56,453 nucleotides of DNA from Vibrio sp. 10N.261.55.A7 (GTDB lineage: Bacteria > Pseudomonadota > Gammaproteobacteria > Enterobacterales > Vibrionaceae), in NCBI RefSeq assembly GCF_002877365.1, contig NZ_MCWZ01000235.1, positions 2,129 to 58,581 on the forward strand, given 5' to 3'. Below are positions 17,479 through 27,191 of this stretch, piece by piece. Position numbers and translations under genes: made by a program. The notes below the pieces were generated by a model. The model searched no databases and had not been told where the DNA came from. It saw only the letters and a list, made by a program, of their open reading frames with translations. The first letter of the stretch is position 1. The number at the start of each line of letters is the position of its first letter.

Positions 17479-18732
17479 CTATTTCTTCGGCATATCTAAC
17501 TGCATTTCAGGCATGGCGACCTTTGAGGCTTTAAGCTTGCGTCTAACAAACCAAACACCCAAACCCAATATAATAGCTAAGACGTTGCCGACACCAATAA
17601 TGATAAAACTACGCATTCTGGCCGCTTCTTTGGCCTCTTTAATCCGCAGCTCCTCCATCATTTCTTGCTGTTTACGCTGTTGCTCTTCCTGAATCAATCG
17701 TGTTTGTTCAAAGTCCACAGCTTCAAGAACACTGTATGTTTGATCACTCAAGGTAAAGGTTAGTGGACGACCAGTTGCCATATCACTGGCATAGACTTTA
17801 CCATCCCATCGATAGTTACCCACCTCTTCACTGCTCGGAATAGAAACGTCTAACTTCTGCTGCTCTTCTACTGCGCTCGCAGAAACCGATATCATTTCAT
17901 CCTGCGTGTTCCAGTGATCAATCTGAGTCGCTAAACTTCCCGGCTTTATCATCCCTTGCTCACCAGAAAGCACAATTTGGTGTGCAACATCAGGCTCGCG
18001 AGACTGAATAAAGGTATGCTGTATAGGTGGCGGGTAAACTAAGACCTCTTGCTCCTGTGCTCGCAAGAATATGCCATTTCCTGACGTGATCCTAACTCGA
18101 TACTTTCCCGGCTGCGTCGAAATAGGCAAAGCAACCGTAAAGACGCCATCACCAGCAACTTCATCAAGCCCAGTCCCGTCATCAGAAAAAATACCCATAA
18201 CCTCAGGCACCGGCTTCGCCTCTTTAATCAGATCCTCTTCATTCTCTACAAATTTTGTGAAGGTGATCTTGAGGTTAACTCGGTCGAGAAAGTCACGAAG
18301 GACTAAGGGCTCGCCATCAGAGGTTAACTTGGCTGTGAATTTGATCTCTTCGCCTTGGTAAAGTCGAGTTGGGAAGCGATCACTATCCAGTTTCAGATGG
18401 GAAATAAGAAGGATTTGATTCTTTGGCGTGACTTTGCCTACTGCCTGCCAAGGGCCTGGCATAGGGTTCTCAACGGATATGATGTCCATTGCGGATTCCT
18501 GATACCACTTTACATTATCAGGGCTTCGCCAAGCGTAGTATTTCCGACCGTCAGGCCTAACGAGTACAACAGGCTGTGAAGACTGTTCGCGGTAAATAAC
18601 AAAGGTAATTTGCTTGATGGTCGGATCGACTCGAAACCGATTATCAAGCAATGACATTGAGGATTCCTCGCTCGCTAAGCTGTGACTGACACACATGAGC
18701 AAGCTCACGAATGCAATTAGTATCCTCAACAT
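17479..18732 (-). CDS. Membrane-anchored periplasmic protein of unknown function (TIGR03503-like)
   Basis: The 417-residue protein has a signal peptide (about 1-20), a large beta-rich periplasmic part, a charged, probably coiled-coil segment near residues 345-375 (rich in Glu, Gln and Lys), one membrane helix (about 378-400) and a short basic cytoplasmic tail. A DDGTGLDEVAGDGVFT stretch resembles acidic loops seen in Ig-like or adhesion-type domains. I think it belongs to the TIGR03503 family of conserved proteins, but this is from memory and no function is established. It lies 24 bp downstream of dnaQ on the same strand, so it may be co-transcribed. Confidence 0.6.
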   Translation of the reverse strand: MLRILIAFVSLLMCVSHSLASEESSMSLLDNRFRVDPTIKQITFVIYREQSSQPVVLVRPDGRKYYAWRSPDNVKWYQESAMDIISVENPMPGPWQAVGKVTPKNQILLISHLKLDSDRFPTRLYQGEEIKFTAKLTSDGEPLVLRDFLDRVNLKITFTKFVENEEDLIKEAKPVPEVMGIFSDDGTGLDEVAGDGVFTVALPISTQPGKYRVRITSGNGIFLRAQEQEVLVYPPPIQHTFIQSREPDVAHQIVLSGEQGMIKPGSLATQIDHWNTQDEMISVSASAVEEQQKLDVSIPSSEEVGNYRWDGKVYASDMATGRPLTFTLSDQTYSVLEAVDFEQTRLIQEEQQRKQQEMMEELRIKEAKEAARMRSFIIIGVGNVLAIILGLGVWFVRRKLKASKVAMPEMQLDMPKK

Positions 18733-18756
18733 CTTCTCTCCTGTTTTAAAAGTAGG

Positions 18757-19491
18757 TTATTGTCTCCATAGACAACTGCCACTTTCCTCTACAATATCAA
18801 GCCTTTCTTGATGGGCTTCTATTTCATCGGCCGTTGCCATTAAAACCTTTAACGCTTTTCGCCCTTCAGCAAAACGTTTTATGGCAACACCACTGATTCC
18901 ACCCGCTTCTGAACTGAATTGCAACGATGTTTGCCCGCCTGTCATGGCTAAATAGACATCGGCCAATATCTCGGCATCGAGCAATGCGCCGTGAAGAATA
19001 CGCGCCGAAGTATCAATCGTATAATGCTTTGCTAATGAGTCGAGGTTTTTCCTAGCCGGCATGTTTGGCATGCGTTTCGCCATGGCTAAGGTATCGGTTA
19101 CGTCGCAGTAATCCGTGGTTTCCTTAGTATCGCCAAACATACGGAACTCATGGTCCATAAAGCCCACATCAAAGGGCGCATTATGTGCGACAAGTTCCGC
19201 GCCTTTGATGAAATCAACAAACTCTTGGTGTACTTCGCTATAAACAGGCTTATCTTTTAGAAACTCATCAGTGATACCGTGAACTTCTATCGCATCAGGC
19301 TGAATTTCACGATCGGGTTTAATGTATACATGGAAATGTCGACCGGTTAATTTCCTATCGATGATCTCAACCGCACCAATTTCAATAATACGGTGCCCTT
19401 GATAAGTCGGCCCACCTTCCCTGTTCATACCCGTCGTTTCGGTATCGAGAACGATGATACGTTTCTGCTCTAAATTGTTACTGGTATTCAT
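18757..19491 (-). CDS. dnaQ: DNA polymerase III epsilon subunit (proofreading exonuclease)
   Basis: DnaQ removes misincorporated bases during replication as part of the polymerase III core, whose catalytic subunit DnaE is encoded at 28196-31675. The 244-residue protein has the exonuclease I motif LDTETTGM (D16, E18), the VAHNAPFDVGF motif II and the LHGALLDAEILADVYL motif III. The C-terminal part, including the linker, is what binds DnaE. It is divergent from rnhA, with start codons only 56 bp apart, the arrangement known from E. coli. Confidence 0.97.
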   Translation of the reverse strand: MNTSNNLEQKRIIVLDTETTGMNREGGPTYQGHRIIEIGAVEIIDRKLTGRHFHVYIKPDREIQPDAIEVHGITDEFLKDKPVYSEVHQEFVDFIKGAELVAHNAPFDVGFMDHEFRMFGDTKETTDYCDVTDTLAMAKRMPNMPARKNLDSLAKHYTIDTSARILHGALLDAEILADVYLAMTGGQTSLQFSSEAGGISGVAIKRFAEGRKALKVLMATADEIEAHQERLDIVEESGSCLWRQ

Positions 19492-19547
19492 ATTTAGTTG
19501 TGTGTCAGACTATGTGAATAATACGCTTAACCCAATAGTATCAAATC

Positions 19548-20009
19548 ATGACGAAACAAGTTGAAATTTTCACTGATGGCTCTTGTTTAGGCAACCCTGG
19601 CCCCGGTGGCTATGGCATAGTGCTGCGCTATAAAAACACGGAAAAAACCTTAGCAAAAGGTTATACGCTCACCACCAACAACCGAATGGAAATGCTAGCG
19701 GCGGTTGTTGCTTTGCAAACACTTAAAGAGTCATGCAATGTCGTTCTCACAACCGACAGCCAATATGTTAGACAAGGAATCACCCAGTGGATCCATAACT
19801 GGAAAAAGCGTGGTTGGCAAACGTCTGCGAAAAAACCGGTTAAAAACGCTGACCTTTGGCAAGCGCTGGACAAAGAAACAGCTCGCCACACGGTCGATTG
19901 GCGCTGGGTGAAAGGTCATGCCGGCCATCGTGAGAACGAAATGTGTGATGAACTCGCAAGAACGGCTGCAGAAAACCCAACCGACGAAGACACAGGGTAT
20001 GAAGCCTAG
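19548..20009 (+). CDS. rnhA: Ribonuclease HI
   Basis: RNase HI cuts the RNA strand of RNA:DNA hybrids. The 153-residue protein keeps the full catalytic set at the E. coli positions: D10 ([12 protein letters not shown]), E48 (NNRMEML), D70 (TTDSQYV), H124 and D134 ([16 protein letters not shown]). The basic handle region ([16 protein letters not shown]) is present. It is divergent from dnaQ and convergent with the methyltransferase gene at 20025, only 15 bp away with no hairpin between. Confidence 0.98.
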   Translation: MTKQVEIFTDGSCLGNPGPGGYGIVLRYKNTEKTLAKGYTLTTNNRMEMLAAVVALQTLKESCNVVLTTDSQYVRQGITQWIHNWKKRGWQTSAKKPVKNADLWQALDKETARHTVDWRWVKGHAGHRENEMCDELARTAAENPTDEDTGYEA

Positions 20010-20024
20010 TCAGTAAGCGCCCGA

Positions 20025-20765
20025 TTACTCTTTGCTAGCCACTCGATTAACACGATAATTCACACTAACAGGTGACAAACGACGTTTTAGCCGCCAATGT
20101 GGTTTTATCGGTTTCAATGGATAGGTTCGTTTTCTCGCCACAATGAAGTAAAGGCTACCCATCGGGCTAATCCAATCTCCGAGACTGTTCTCACACCAGG
20201 TCCAAACCGTTTGATACCTCTGTATTGGAAATAATGCAAAGGTGTCACTTTCAATGATTTGATAGTTCAGCAGCCCTAGCCAGTCCTTGACTCGATGCGG
20301 CGTAAACATTCGACCGCTCCAAGGTAAGTTGTTTTTTCGCCAAGGAAACAAGCTCGATAGACCCGTAAAGCTAATTGGATTAAAGCCGGTAATGATTAGG
20401 TAGCCATCATCGATCATAGCCCTGTCAACTTCTCTCAACATTCGATGAGGATCATTGCAGTAATCCAATTGGTGAGCCATAACTACAGCATCAAAACTTT
20501 TCTCTAGAAAAGGAAGATCGTAACCGTCAGCAATCACGTTATGAAGTGGGTTTTTAATATCCAAATTGACTTGGTGTTGAATATTGCAGTGTTGGCTCGC
20601 AAGTTCACAACTTAAGCCGCCAAGTTTAAGCATATGATAGCCAAATAACTTTGGACACCATTCGTCAAGGCGTGTTTGAATAGCACCTTTTACCCACTCA
20701 CCATTCTTTAACTGTGTCCAAGAGTGTGGTTTTTGAAGCTTTTTTTCATTGCGTGCTGGATTCAT
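20025..20765 (-). CDS. Class I SAM-dependent methyltransferase, YafS-like
   Basis: The 246-residue protein resembles E. coli YafS, which occupies the same place between rnhA and gloB. A LDIKNPLHNVIADGYDLPF stretch corresponds to the acidic ribose-binding strand and following loop, and FDAVVMAHQLDYCNDP to motif IV of methyltransferase type 11 proteins. The usual glycine-rich motif I is weak (KLGGLSCELAS), as in other YafS-type proteins. The substrate is unknown. The C-terminus is strongly basic (PIKPHWRLKRRLSPV). Confidence 0.75.
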   Translation of the reverse strand: MNPARNEKKLQKPHSWTQLKNGEWVKGAIQTRLDEWCPKLFGYHMLKLGGLSCELASQHCNIQHQVNLDIKNPLHNVIADGYDLPFLEKSFDAVVMAHQLDYCNDPHRMLREVDRAMIDDGYLIITGFNPISFTGLSSLFPWRKNNLPWSGRMFTPHRVKDWLGLLNYQIIESDTFALFPIQRYQTVWTWCENSLGDWISPMGSLYFIVARKRTYPLKPIKPHWRLKRRLSPVSVNYRVNRVASKE

Positions 20766-20801
20766 GATTGACTGGCTTCTACCGAAAAACGGGAACTCAC
20801 A

Positions 20802-21560
20802 ATGTTACATATCAAAAGCATACCTGCATTTAACGACAATTACATCTGGGTGATAGAAAATAGCGACGGTCGTTGTGCTGTGGTTGATCCTGGTGATGCA
20901 AAGCCCGTTCTAAACTATCTAGAAGAAAACAGATTAACCCTTGAAGCCATACTCATTACTCACCACCATCATGACCATATTGGTGGCATCCCAGAGCTTG
21001 TTCGCCAATTTCCAACCATAGACGTCATTGGCCCAGTAAAAGAGCCCATCCCAACAGTAACGCATACCGTCAAGGGCGGGGAAACGATCAAGCTATTTGA
21101 AGAGTCCTATACGGTGCTAGATCTTGCAGGTCATACACTCGGACATATTGGCTATATTGGCGGTGGATATCTATTTTGTGGCGATACCCTTTTTTCAGCG
21201 GGATGCGGCCGAGTCACAGAAGGCACCTACGAACAAATGTATAAAGCGTTATCCACTTTAAAGGCCTTACCGAAAGAAACTAAAGTGTGCTGTGCGCATG
21301 AATATACCGCAGCCAATGTTGCATTTGCCTTAGCGGTTGAACCAGAGAATGAACATCTGCAGAAGTATCGAGATGAGGTCAATCGGATGCGCGCTCAAAA
21401 CCAATCAACCTTGCCAAGCACACTTAAGCAAGAGATGCTCATCAACCCTTTTCTTCGATGTGAAGAGGCAAAGGTGGTCAAATCAATACAGAATCGCACT
21501 CAAAACATTGATCCACTCTCGGTATTTTCCGCTTTACGTGAGTGGAAGAACGAATTTTAA
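20802..21560 (+). CDS. gloB: Hydroxyacylglutathione hydrolase (glyoxalase II)
   Basis: GloB hydrolyses S-lactoylglutathione to lactate and glutathione, finishing methylglyoxal detoxification. The 252-residue metallo-beta-lactamase-fold enzyme has the metal motif THHHHDH at 53-59 and further ligands in [20 protein letters not shown] and CCAHEYT. The C-terminal glyoxalase II domain (about 170-252) is present. It is divergent from the YafS-like gene across 36 bp. Confidence 0.96.
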   Translation: MLHIKSIPAFNDNYIWVIENSDGRCAVVDPGDAKPVLNYLEENRLTLEAILITHHHHDHIGGIPELVRQFPTIDVIGPVKEPIPTVTHTVKGGETIKLFEESYTVLDLAGHTLGHIGYIGGGYLFCGDTLFSAGCGRVTEGTYEQMYKALSTLKALPKETKVCCAHEYTAANVAFALAVEPENEHLQKYRDEVNRMRAQNQSTLPSTLKQEMLINPFLRCEEAKVVKSIQNRTQNIDPLSVFSALREWKNEF

Positions 21561-21630
21561 CACATTCTAACTTGTCACTTGTGGGGGCAGACCAGTATTA
21601 TCAGCAGCTGTTTTGAAAAAGGGCTGTTAC

Positions 21631-23223
21631 ATGCAAGTAAAATACAGCTGGGTTTTAGCACTATTGCTAGCAGGATGCCAAACAACCCAGCCACCAGAAT
21701 CAACCGCTACTGTTGATGAGTCAAATGCACCTCAAACAACGGAAAGCTCGTCAACGTCACCACTCTCAGATGCTGAAAATAACACCACCTACTCTGAGCA
21801 ACTAACAGCCGTTGACGTTACTCCTGAGATAACACCACAAACTCAGCAGGATGTCTGGCAACGTATCGGCATGCAGCTTCACATGGAGATACCCGATGAT
21901 AAGACGGTTGATTACTACCGTACTTGGTATCTCAAGCATCCAAATCACCTGAAAACGGTGTCAAAAAGGGCTGAACCTTTTCTTTATCTCATTGTTGAAG
22001 AAATTGAAAAGCGAGAACTCCCTCTAGAACTCGCGCTGCTTCCAATTGTAGAAAGCTCTTTTGATGCCTTCGCTTATTCACATGGCAGCGCTGCTGGTTT
22101 GTGGCAATTTGTTCCTGCAACTGGTGAGTACTACGGTCTAGAGCAGAACTTTTGGTACGATGGCCGCCGTGATGTGGTGGCAGCAACAGATGCCGCCTTA
22201 ACGTACCTATCCAGATTAAACGCTCGCTTTGACGGTAATTGGAATCACGCGATTGCGGCCTACAACAGCGGTGGTGGTCGTGTTAACAGCGCTATTAGAA
22301 AAAATCGAAATCTAGGAAAACCAACGGACTTTTTCTCTCTGGATCTTCCTAAAGAAACCAGTGGTTACGTACCAAAACTGCTCGCTTTGGCCGACATCAT
22401 TGCAAACCAAGAGCACTACGGCATTGAAATTCCCGCAATCGCCAACAAACAGGTATTAGAATTAGTTGATCCTAAAGAACAGTTAGATCTCGCTATCGCC
22501 GCTAACTACGCAAATATCACCGTTAAAGAGCTTCAAAGTTTGAATCCTGCCTATAACCAGTGGGCAACCGCACCAGATGAACATCAACAGATGCTTCTCC
22601 CTATCGATTCGGTGGAAACCTTTACTCAAAAGGTTGAAGAGAATCAAGGTAAAGGGATGCGACTGGTTCGCTATAAAGTCCAATCCGGCGATTCACTCAG
22701 CGTACTGGCGAATAAATACAACACCACGACACGAGTGATTCAAACGGCGAATGGCCTATCCAGCCACAGCATTCGTGTTGGTCAGCACTTAATGATTCCA
22801 ACCTCGACACAAGATGAGAAAGCCTACGCGCTAAGCTCAGCCAATAGACTGGCGCAAACTCAGTCTCGATCTCGAGGCCAGTATCAACTGACTCATACGG
22901 TTCAAAGTGGCGATAGCCTATGGACAATTGCAAGGGCAAATAAAGTGTCTCATCAGTCACTTGCTAAGTGGAATGGTATGGGACCGAGAGATACGCTACG
23001 CATCGGCCAGAAGCTTGTCATTTGGAAGAACAATTCAGATGGCGCGATCATCCGAACGGTTTTCTATAAAGTACGCTCGGGTGACACCATCAGTGGTATC
23101 GCAAGCAAGTTCAAAGTGCAAAGCAATGATATCGTGAAATGGAATGAACTGAACAAAAGCAAGTATTTGCAACCAGGTCAAAAACTGAAGTTGTATGTTG
23201 ATGTCACGAAGGTGAGCGTATGA
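21631..23223 (+). CDS. mltD: Membrane-bound lytic murein transglycosylase D
   Basis: MltD cleaves peptidoglycan glycan strands to 1,6-anhydro ends from the outer membrane side of the periplasm. The ATG at 21631 (AGGG upstream) gives 530 residues with a lipobox LLAGC (Cys16); the earlier TTG at 21613 would spoil the signal. The SLT domain has the catalytic Glu141 in ESSFDAFA, and GSAAGLWQF and AIAAYNSGGGRVN motifs. Three LysM repeats follow at about 346-390, 420-465 and 477-523, against two in E. coli MltD. Its stop overlaps the next gene by 4 bp. Confidence 0.95.
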   Translation: MQVKYSWVLALLLAGCQTTQPPESTATVDESNAPQTTESSSTSPLSDAENNTTYSEQLTAVDVTPEITPQTQQDVWQRIGMQLHMEIPDDKTVDYYRTWYLKHPNHLKTVSKRAEPFLYLIVEEIEKRELPLELALLPIVESSFDAFAYSHGSAAGLWQFVPATGEYYGLEQNFWYDGRRDVVAATDAALTYLSRLNARFDGNWNHAIAAYNSGGGRVNSAIRKNRNLGKPTDFFSLDLPKETSGYVPKLLALADIIANQEHYGIEIPAIANKQVLELVDPKEQLDLAIAANYANITVKELQSLNPAYNQWATAPDEHQQMLLPIDSVETFTQKVEENQGKGMRLVRYKVQSGDSLSVLANKYNTTTRVIQTANGLSSHSIRVGQHLMIPTSTQDEKAYALSSANRLAQTQSRSRGQYQLTHTVQSGDSLWTIARANKVSHQSLAKWNGMGPRDTLRIGQKLVIWKNNSDGAIIRTVFYKVRSGDTISGIASKFKVQSNDIVKWNELNKSKYLQPGQKLKLYVDVTKVSV

Positions 23224-23906
23224 TGCCGTCTAGTAATCCATTAGTGATGCTCATCGACATATTCAGAGCGCCTTCATCAGCGTTCGTCACACTTCATAAG
23301 CACGCAGTGTGGGGGTGGCAGCCGTATTTGTTCTTGATACTCAGCCCCTTTCTATTTTGGGGCTCTTATTTTGACATAGTTAACTTTGATTGGCTTTACG
23401 CTGAACTGTCTGTTCAACTCGCCGAAACGAATCCAGCGCAGCTTGAATTACTGGACGCCAATACTTTGATGGCCAGTGAAATCATTTCAGATATTCTCGG
23501 TCGAACGACAACCATCTTCATTTTGGCGCTGTGGTTTAACCTTGCAACCAAATCAAGCAGACAACCTCAAGGTTTCTGGCGCTGGTTTGCAGCAAGCTCA
23601 GTCATCATGTTCCCTGCAGTTATTGGTGACTTTGCGAGTTATGCCAGCGTGTTACTTAAGCACGGTCAAGTCATGACTTATGCAGCCGATCTCAATAGTC
23701 TTAATGGTTTACTTAAATTACCGTTAACTCATGACTGGTCACAATTTGCGAGCACGGTACCACTGCTTCTTCCTTGGTATATTGTTCTGGGATACGCGGC
23801 TGTATTGACGTGGACTGAGTTTGAACGCGGGCAAGCTATTGTGGTATCGGCCTTGCCATGGGTGGGATACTTGGTGATTTTGGCACTCTATACCGCCATC
23901 AGTTAA
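23220..23906 (+). CDS. YIP1-family inner-membrane protein
   Basis: The 228-residue protein has about five hydrophobic helices, including PYLFLILSPFLFWGSY, TTIFILALWFNLA, FWRWFAASSVIMFPAVIG, PLLLPWYIVLGYAAVL and a C-terminal helix. Its N-terminal IDIFRAPSSAF segment is typical of Yip1-domain proteins in bacteria. No function is known for the bacterial members. Its ATG overlaps the mltD stop (ATGA), so translation is probably coupled to a peptidoglycan lytic enzyme. It ends 4 bp before a convergent gene, with no visible terminator. Confidence 0.7.
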   Translation: MMPSSNPLVMLIDIFRAPSSAFVTLHKHAVWGWQPYLFLILSPFLFWGSYFDIVNFDWLYAELSVQLAETNPAQLELLDANTLMASEIISDILGRTTTIFILALWFNLATKSSRQPQGFWRWFAASSVIMFPAVIGDFASYASVLLKHGQVMTYAADLNSLNGLLKLPLTHDWSQFASTVPLLLPWYIVLGYAAVLTWTEFERGQAIVVSALPWVGYLVILALYTAIS

Positions 23907-23910
23907 GCGT

Positions 23911-24750
23911 TTATAGAGAAAAGCTCACGATTAACGGATTGTGGTCAGAGGCACTACTCATTGGTGCCTCTGCTTTATCAACAGTCATCCCTCGATAAAA
24001 TACATGATCAAGAGCTAAACCATTCAGAAATTGGGTTCTCTCGTCAGGGTCAAAGTCAACCGCTTTCAGTTCCAATGGCAGCATGACTTTTCGCATCTCT
24101 CCGAGCCTTTCATCGCTCCAACTGTTAAAGTCCCCTGCGAATATTATTGGCCCGCTATGCTCGGAAAGAGCGGTTGATAATGCAGATAACTGTTTCTGGT
24201 ACTCAGCAACCCCATACGAAAAATTTACCGCATGAATGTTCACAACCGCAAGTTCCTCACCCGTTGATAGCGAGTAAAGTGAGAATAATGCGGATTTAGG
24301 TAACCTCAACCAAGGCTCCTGTTCTGTATAGGCACAAGCTATTGACGGGGGTTCAGTTGCAACCGTTAGAACACCCGCAGAGACGCCCATCGCTTTAAAT
24401 GCTTCAACCTGATTTGCGTGCCAGTTACTGTCTCTAACCCAACCTTTTAATGATTCTGTCATGCTGGCTTCTTGCAACAAGACCAACTGACGAGATTCAG
24501 ATAGCTTAGCAAGTTCTTCATACCAATCATCACGGTTCTGCTTGTAAATATTCCATACCAAAACATCTAATTGTCCATTCTCATCAATCGGTGAAGTCGA
24601 CGATTCTGTGAGGCATTTCAGCTGAGGTTGGAGCTCGGAGTTGATAGTAGAGACATTGGGCTGGCTCGGGATGTTAAATATAGAATAAGCAGAGAGGGTT
24701 CCTATACAGGCAAGGATTAGAGTGAAAACAGCCAAGTACTTTTGTTTCAT
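23911..24750 (-). CDS. Endonuclease/exonuclease/phosphatase family protein (YafD-like)
   Basis: The 279-residue protein starts with a hydrophobic segment (about 7-25) that could be a signal anchor or cleaved signal peptide. It is followed by an EEP-fold domain: VLVWNIYKQN (metal-binding Asn), LLQEAS (metal Glu), VNIHAVN, FAGDFNSWSDER (catalytic Asp and Asn) and ASDHNPL (catalytic Asp-His pair). E. coli YafD is the nearest named relative. The true substrate, nucleic acid or phosphoester, is unknown. The N-terminal hydrophobic stretch suggests periplasmic or membrane location. Confidence 0.8.
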   Translation of the reverse strand: MKQKYLAVFTLILACIGTLSAYSIFNIPSQPNVSTINSELQPQLKCLTESSTSPIDENGQLDVLVWNIYKQNRDDWYEELAKLSESRQLVLLQEASMTESLKGWVRDSNWHANQVEAFKAMGVSAGVLTVATEPPSIACAYTEQEPWLRLPKSALFSLYSLSTGEELAVVNIHAVNFSYGVAEYQKQLSALSTALSEHSGPIIFAGDFNSWSDERLGEMRKVMLPLELKAVDFDPDERTQFLNGLALDHVFYRGMTVDKAEAPMSSASDHNPLIVSFSL

Positions 24751-24836
24751 AATAACTACACTCTCCTCCTCATTAGCCTCTACTTAGCAGCTAGACCTGT
24801 AGATGCTTTAGCGTACCAAACGCCCAATAAAAGAAA

Positions 24837-24851
24837 GGAGCCATAAGGCCC

Positions 24852-24852
<1 letters not shown>
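24837..24852 (-). terminator. Possible glnB terminator
   Basis: GGAGCC (24837-24842) pairs imperfectly with GGCCCC (24847-24852) around ATAA, and the minus-strand tail is T-rich (TTTCTTTTATT). The stem touches the glnB stop codon and has one mismatch. Confidence 0.45.
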
Positions 24853-25199
<347 letters not shown>

Positions 25200-25220
25200 T
25201 TAAAGGTCAATAACTTGCTC

Positions 25221-25249
25221 ATTATTGACTAGCTGTAGGCAACAATCAA
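25221..25249 (-). promoter_or_regulatory. Putative glnB promoter within an inverted repeat
   Basis: On the minus strand TTGATT (25249-25244) and AATAAT (25226-25221) are spaced by 17 bp, giving a leader of roughly 25 nt before the ATG. The -35 lies inside a 9-bp inverted repeat, TAGGCAACA (25236-25244) with TGTTGCCTA (25258-25266), which may be an operator. Confidence 0.4.
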
Positions 25250-25267
25250 CATATGACTGTTGCCTAA

Positions 25268-25297
25268 CAAAAAGCCCAAGCAAAGAGCTTGGGCTTC
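25268..25297 (-). terminator. Terminator of the cytochrome c gene
   Basis: AAGCCCAAGC (25273-25282) and GCTTGGGCTT (25288-25297) form a 10-bp stem with a 5-nt loop, followed on the minus strand by TTTTTGTTAGG. Confidence 0.85.
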
Positions 25298-25311
25298 ATT
25301 CAAAAATCTGT

Positions 25312-25623
25312 TTATTTTAAGCTTGAGTAGTATGCCGCTAGGTTTACAATATCTTCATCACTTAACATTGCAGCCATCGGTTGCATGACTGCAGACTGAC
25401 CGCCGTTACGCTCTTTATTTTTATATGCTTTTATTGAAGAAACTAGATACTGCTCGTTTTGTCCCTTAAGGTGAGGGTAGCCAGGGATCATTGCCATCCC
25501 GTCTGCACCATGACATGCGGCACAGATGGCTGATTTTACTTTACCAGCCGCTGCGTCACCAGCAACTGCTGTTCCGCTTAATAAGCCCATTCCTAGAATA
25601 ATTCCAATTGCTACATTTTTCAT
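25312..25623 (-). CDS. Small periplasmic class I cytochrome c
   Basis: This 103-residue protein has a signal peptide (about 1-21, ending AVA) and one haem c site, CAACH at 34-38. Met80 or Met83 in the [10 protein letters not shown] segment is the likely distal ligand. The size and the [13 protein letters not shown] motif resemble a single domain of cytochrome c4 or c553-type carriers. It would move electrons in the periplasm, but the partners are not visible here. It lies 61 bp downstream of tilS and has its own terminator. Confidence 0.88.
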   Translation of the reverse strand: MKNVAIGIILGMGLLSGTAVAGDAAAGKVKSAICAACHGADGMAMIPGYPHLKGQNEQYLVSSIKAYKNKERNGGQSAVMQPMAAMLSDEDIVNLAAYYSSLK

Positions 25624-25684
25624 TGCTGTTCCCTGTTCTTATTTTAATACGTTCTAATTCTAACTAATTGTACACAAAATCGAA

Positions 25685-27034
25685 CTATTTTATCCACATG
25701 ACTTCACAATCTTGCCCTTGATAGGACTTGTCCACAAAAAGTCCAAGTACTGCAACTACCCTTCCTTCATTCATCAATATCGGCGTCCGACGTCTTAACC
25801 AACTAGGTACTTGATACTCTTGAAATAGCTTTTTAAGTTTACGACTGTGGCCACGTTCAACGGGATGGGCGCAGAGCCCTTTCGGGTCAAAGATCACCTC
25901 TAGAGTGCCTTTAAAATCAGCGGTAATTGTCATCTTAGAGCCTCTCAATTCAGTGATTTTCGTCTCTGTGCTTTTCACCTCGGCATTTGAAGACAGACCA
26001 ACTTCACCCAATCCATCTGGCAGAGTGAGCGAAGCATCTAGCGTCAGAGTCGCGCTCCAGGAGCTCACATCAGTCATTAGCGGAATCAGATAAAGGCGAC
26101 CATTGAATCGCTTCACTTGTCCACCCGATACGTTAAGCTCAGGGTTCGCATCCTGCTGCGCCATGATGATTTCTGAAAGAATCAACTGTATATGTTGGCG
26201 GCTTGGCATTAAGAAACCGCATTGCTTAAACCACATACGGATCAAACGCTGCTGAGTTAAATAGCTATGCCTTAAAAGCGGTTGAATACTGAGACTAGAA
26301 TCGGTTTCAATCATTTCATCTAGAATAGGAGATAGCAATTCATCTAGTAATGTCTCTTGCTCGGCACATAGCGCTGCACTCCGCTGTACCGATTGATGAA
26401 ACGAAGGCCAACGTTTTAAAAGTGGTGGGGTAATGGTATGACGGATAAAATTTCGGTCAAAACGAGTGTCCCGGTTACTTTCATCTTCAATCCATTCAAG
26501 GTCACGTTCACGGGAGTACTGCTCGATCATCGCCCTTGTTGACTGAAGTAACGGGCGAACCAGGACACCTTTTGCAAATGGCATTCTTTCTGCCATTGAA
26601 GAGAGTCCTTTTGGTCCACTTCCTCTTTTTAGCGCGAGCATGAAGGTTTCAAGTTGGTCATCGCTATGCTGACCAGTTAACAGCAGATCATCTTCTTCAA
26701 GATACTTTGCCAACGCTTTGTAACGAGCGTCTCTTGCGAGCTTCTCAATACTCTGTCCATGGCTAACATCTAAATCAACGTGTTCGATATAAAGCGGTAT
26801 TGAATGGGAATCACACCACACTTCGCATTGTTTAGCCCAATCATCGGCATTGCTGCTTAAACCATGATGGACATGCACAGCAAGACACTCTCGCCCTGTC
26901 TGGTTTCTATACTGAGCCATTAGTTCAAGCAACACGCGAGAGTCAACACCGCCACTCAAGCCCAAGACAAGCCGTGACCGACGCTGAAGGTGGCGCTCAA
27001 TAACCTGAGAAAAAAGTGAAAATAGTGTGCTCAT
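25685..27034 (-). CDS. tilS: tRNA(Ile)-lysidine synthase
   Basis: TilS attaches lysine to C34 of the CAU-anticodon tRNA-Ile so that it reads AUA codons. The ATP pyrophosphatase P-loop SGGVDS is at 27-32, and HHGLSSNADDW and GQHSDDQLETFMLALKRGSG follow as in the family. At 449 residues it includes the C-terminal substrate-binding domains, with the ERGHSRKLKKLFQEYQVPSW segment typical of the last domain. It lies downstream of accA, separated by a terminator. Confidence 0.95.
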   Translation of the reverse strand: MSTLFSLFSQVIERHLQRRSRLVLGLSGGVDSRVLLELMAQYRNQTGRECLAVHVHHGLSSNADDWAKQCEVWCDSHSIPLYIEHVDLDVSHGQSIEKLARDARYKALAKYLEEDDLLLTGQHSDDQLETFMLALKRGSGPKGLSSMAERMPFAKGVLVRPLLQSTRAMIEQYSRERDLEWIEDESNRDTRFDRNFIRHTITPPLLKRWPSFHQSVQRSAALCAEQETLLDELLSPILDEMIETDSSLSIQPLLRHSYLTQQRLIRMWFKQCGFLMPSRQHIQLILSEIIMAQQDANPELNVSGGQVKRFNGRLYLIPLMTDVSSWSATLTLDASLTLPDGLGEVGLSSNAEVKSTETKITELRGSKMTITADFKGTLEVIFDPKGLCAHPVERGHSRKLKKLFQEYQVPSWLRRRTPILMNEGRVVAVLGLFVDKSYQGQDCEVMWIK

Positions 27035-27105
27035 ACCCGACTCTACTCATCCATATGCTGAAGCATTTTACGTTAATCCAAGCCTACGACCAAATCTCAG
27101 GCATT

Positions 27106-27134
27106 AAAAAGGGCTAATCAAGTTAGCCCTTTTT
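27106..27134 (-). terminator. accA terminator
   Basis: A 12-bp perfect stem (27106-27117 with 27123-27134) has a 5-nt loop and T-run on the minus strand. It separates accA from tilS. Confidence 0.85.
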
Positions 27135-27191
27135 ACGTATCTAGAAATAATAACAATACGACGAATCATACTGTTATTGAGGTTAGGTTAA

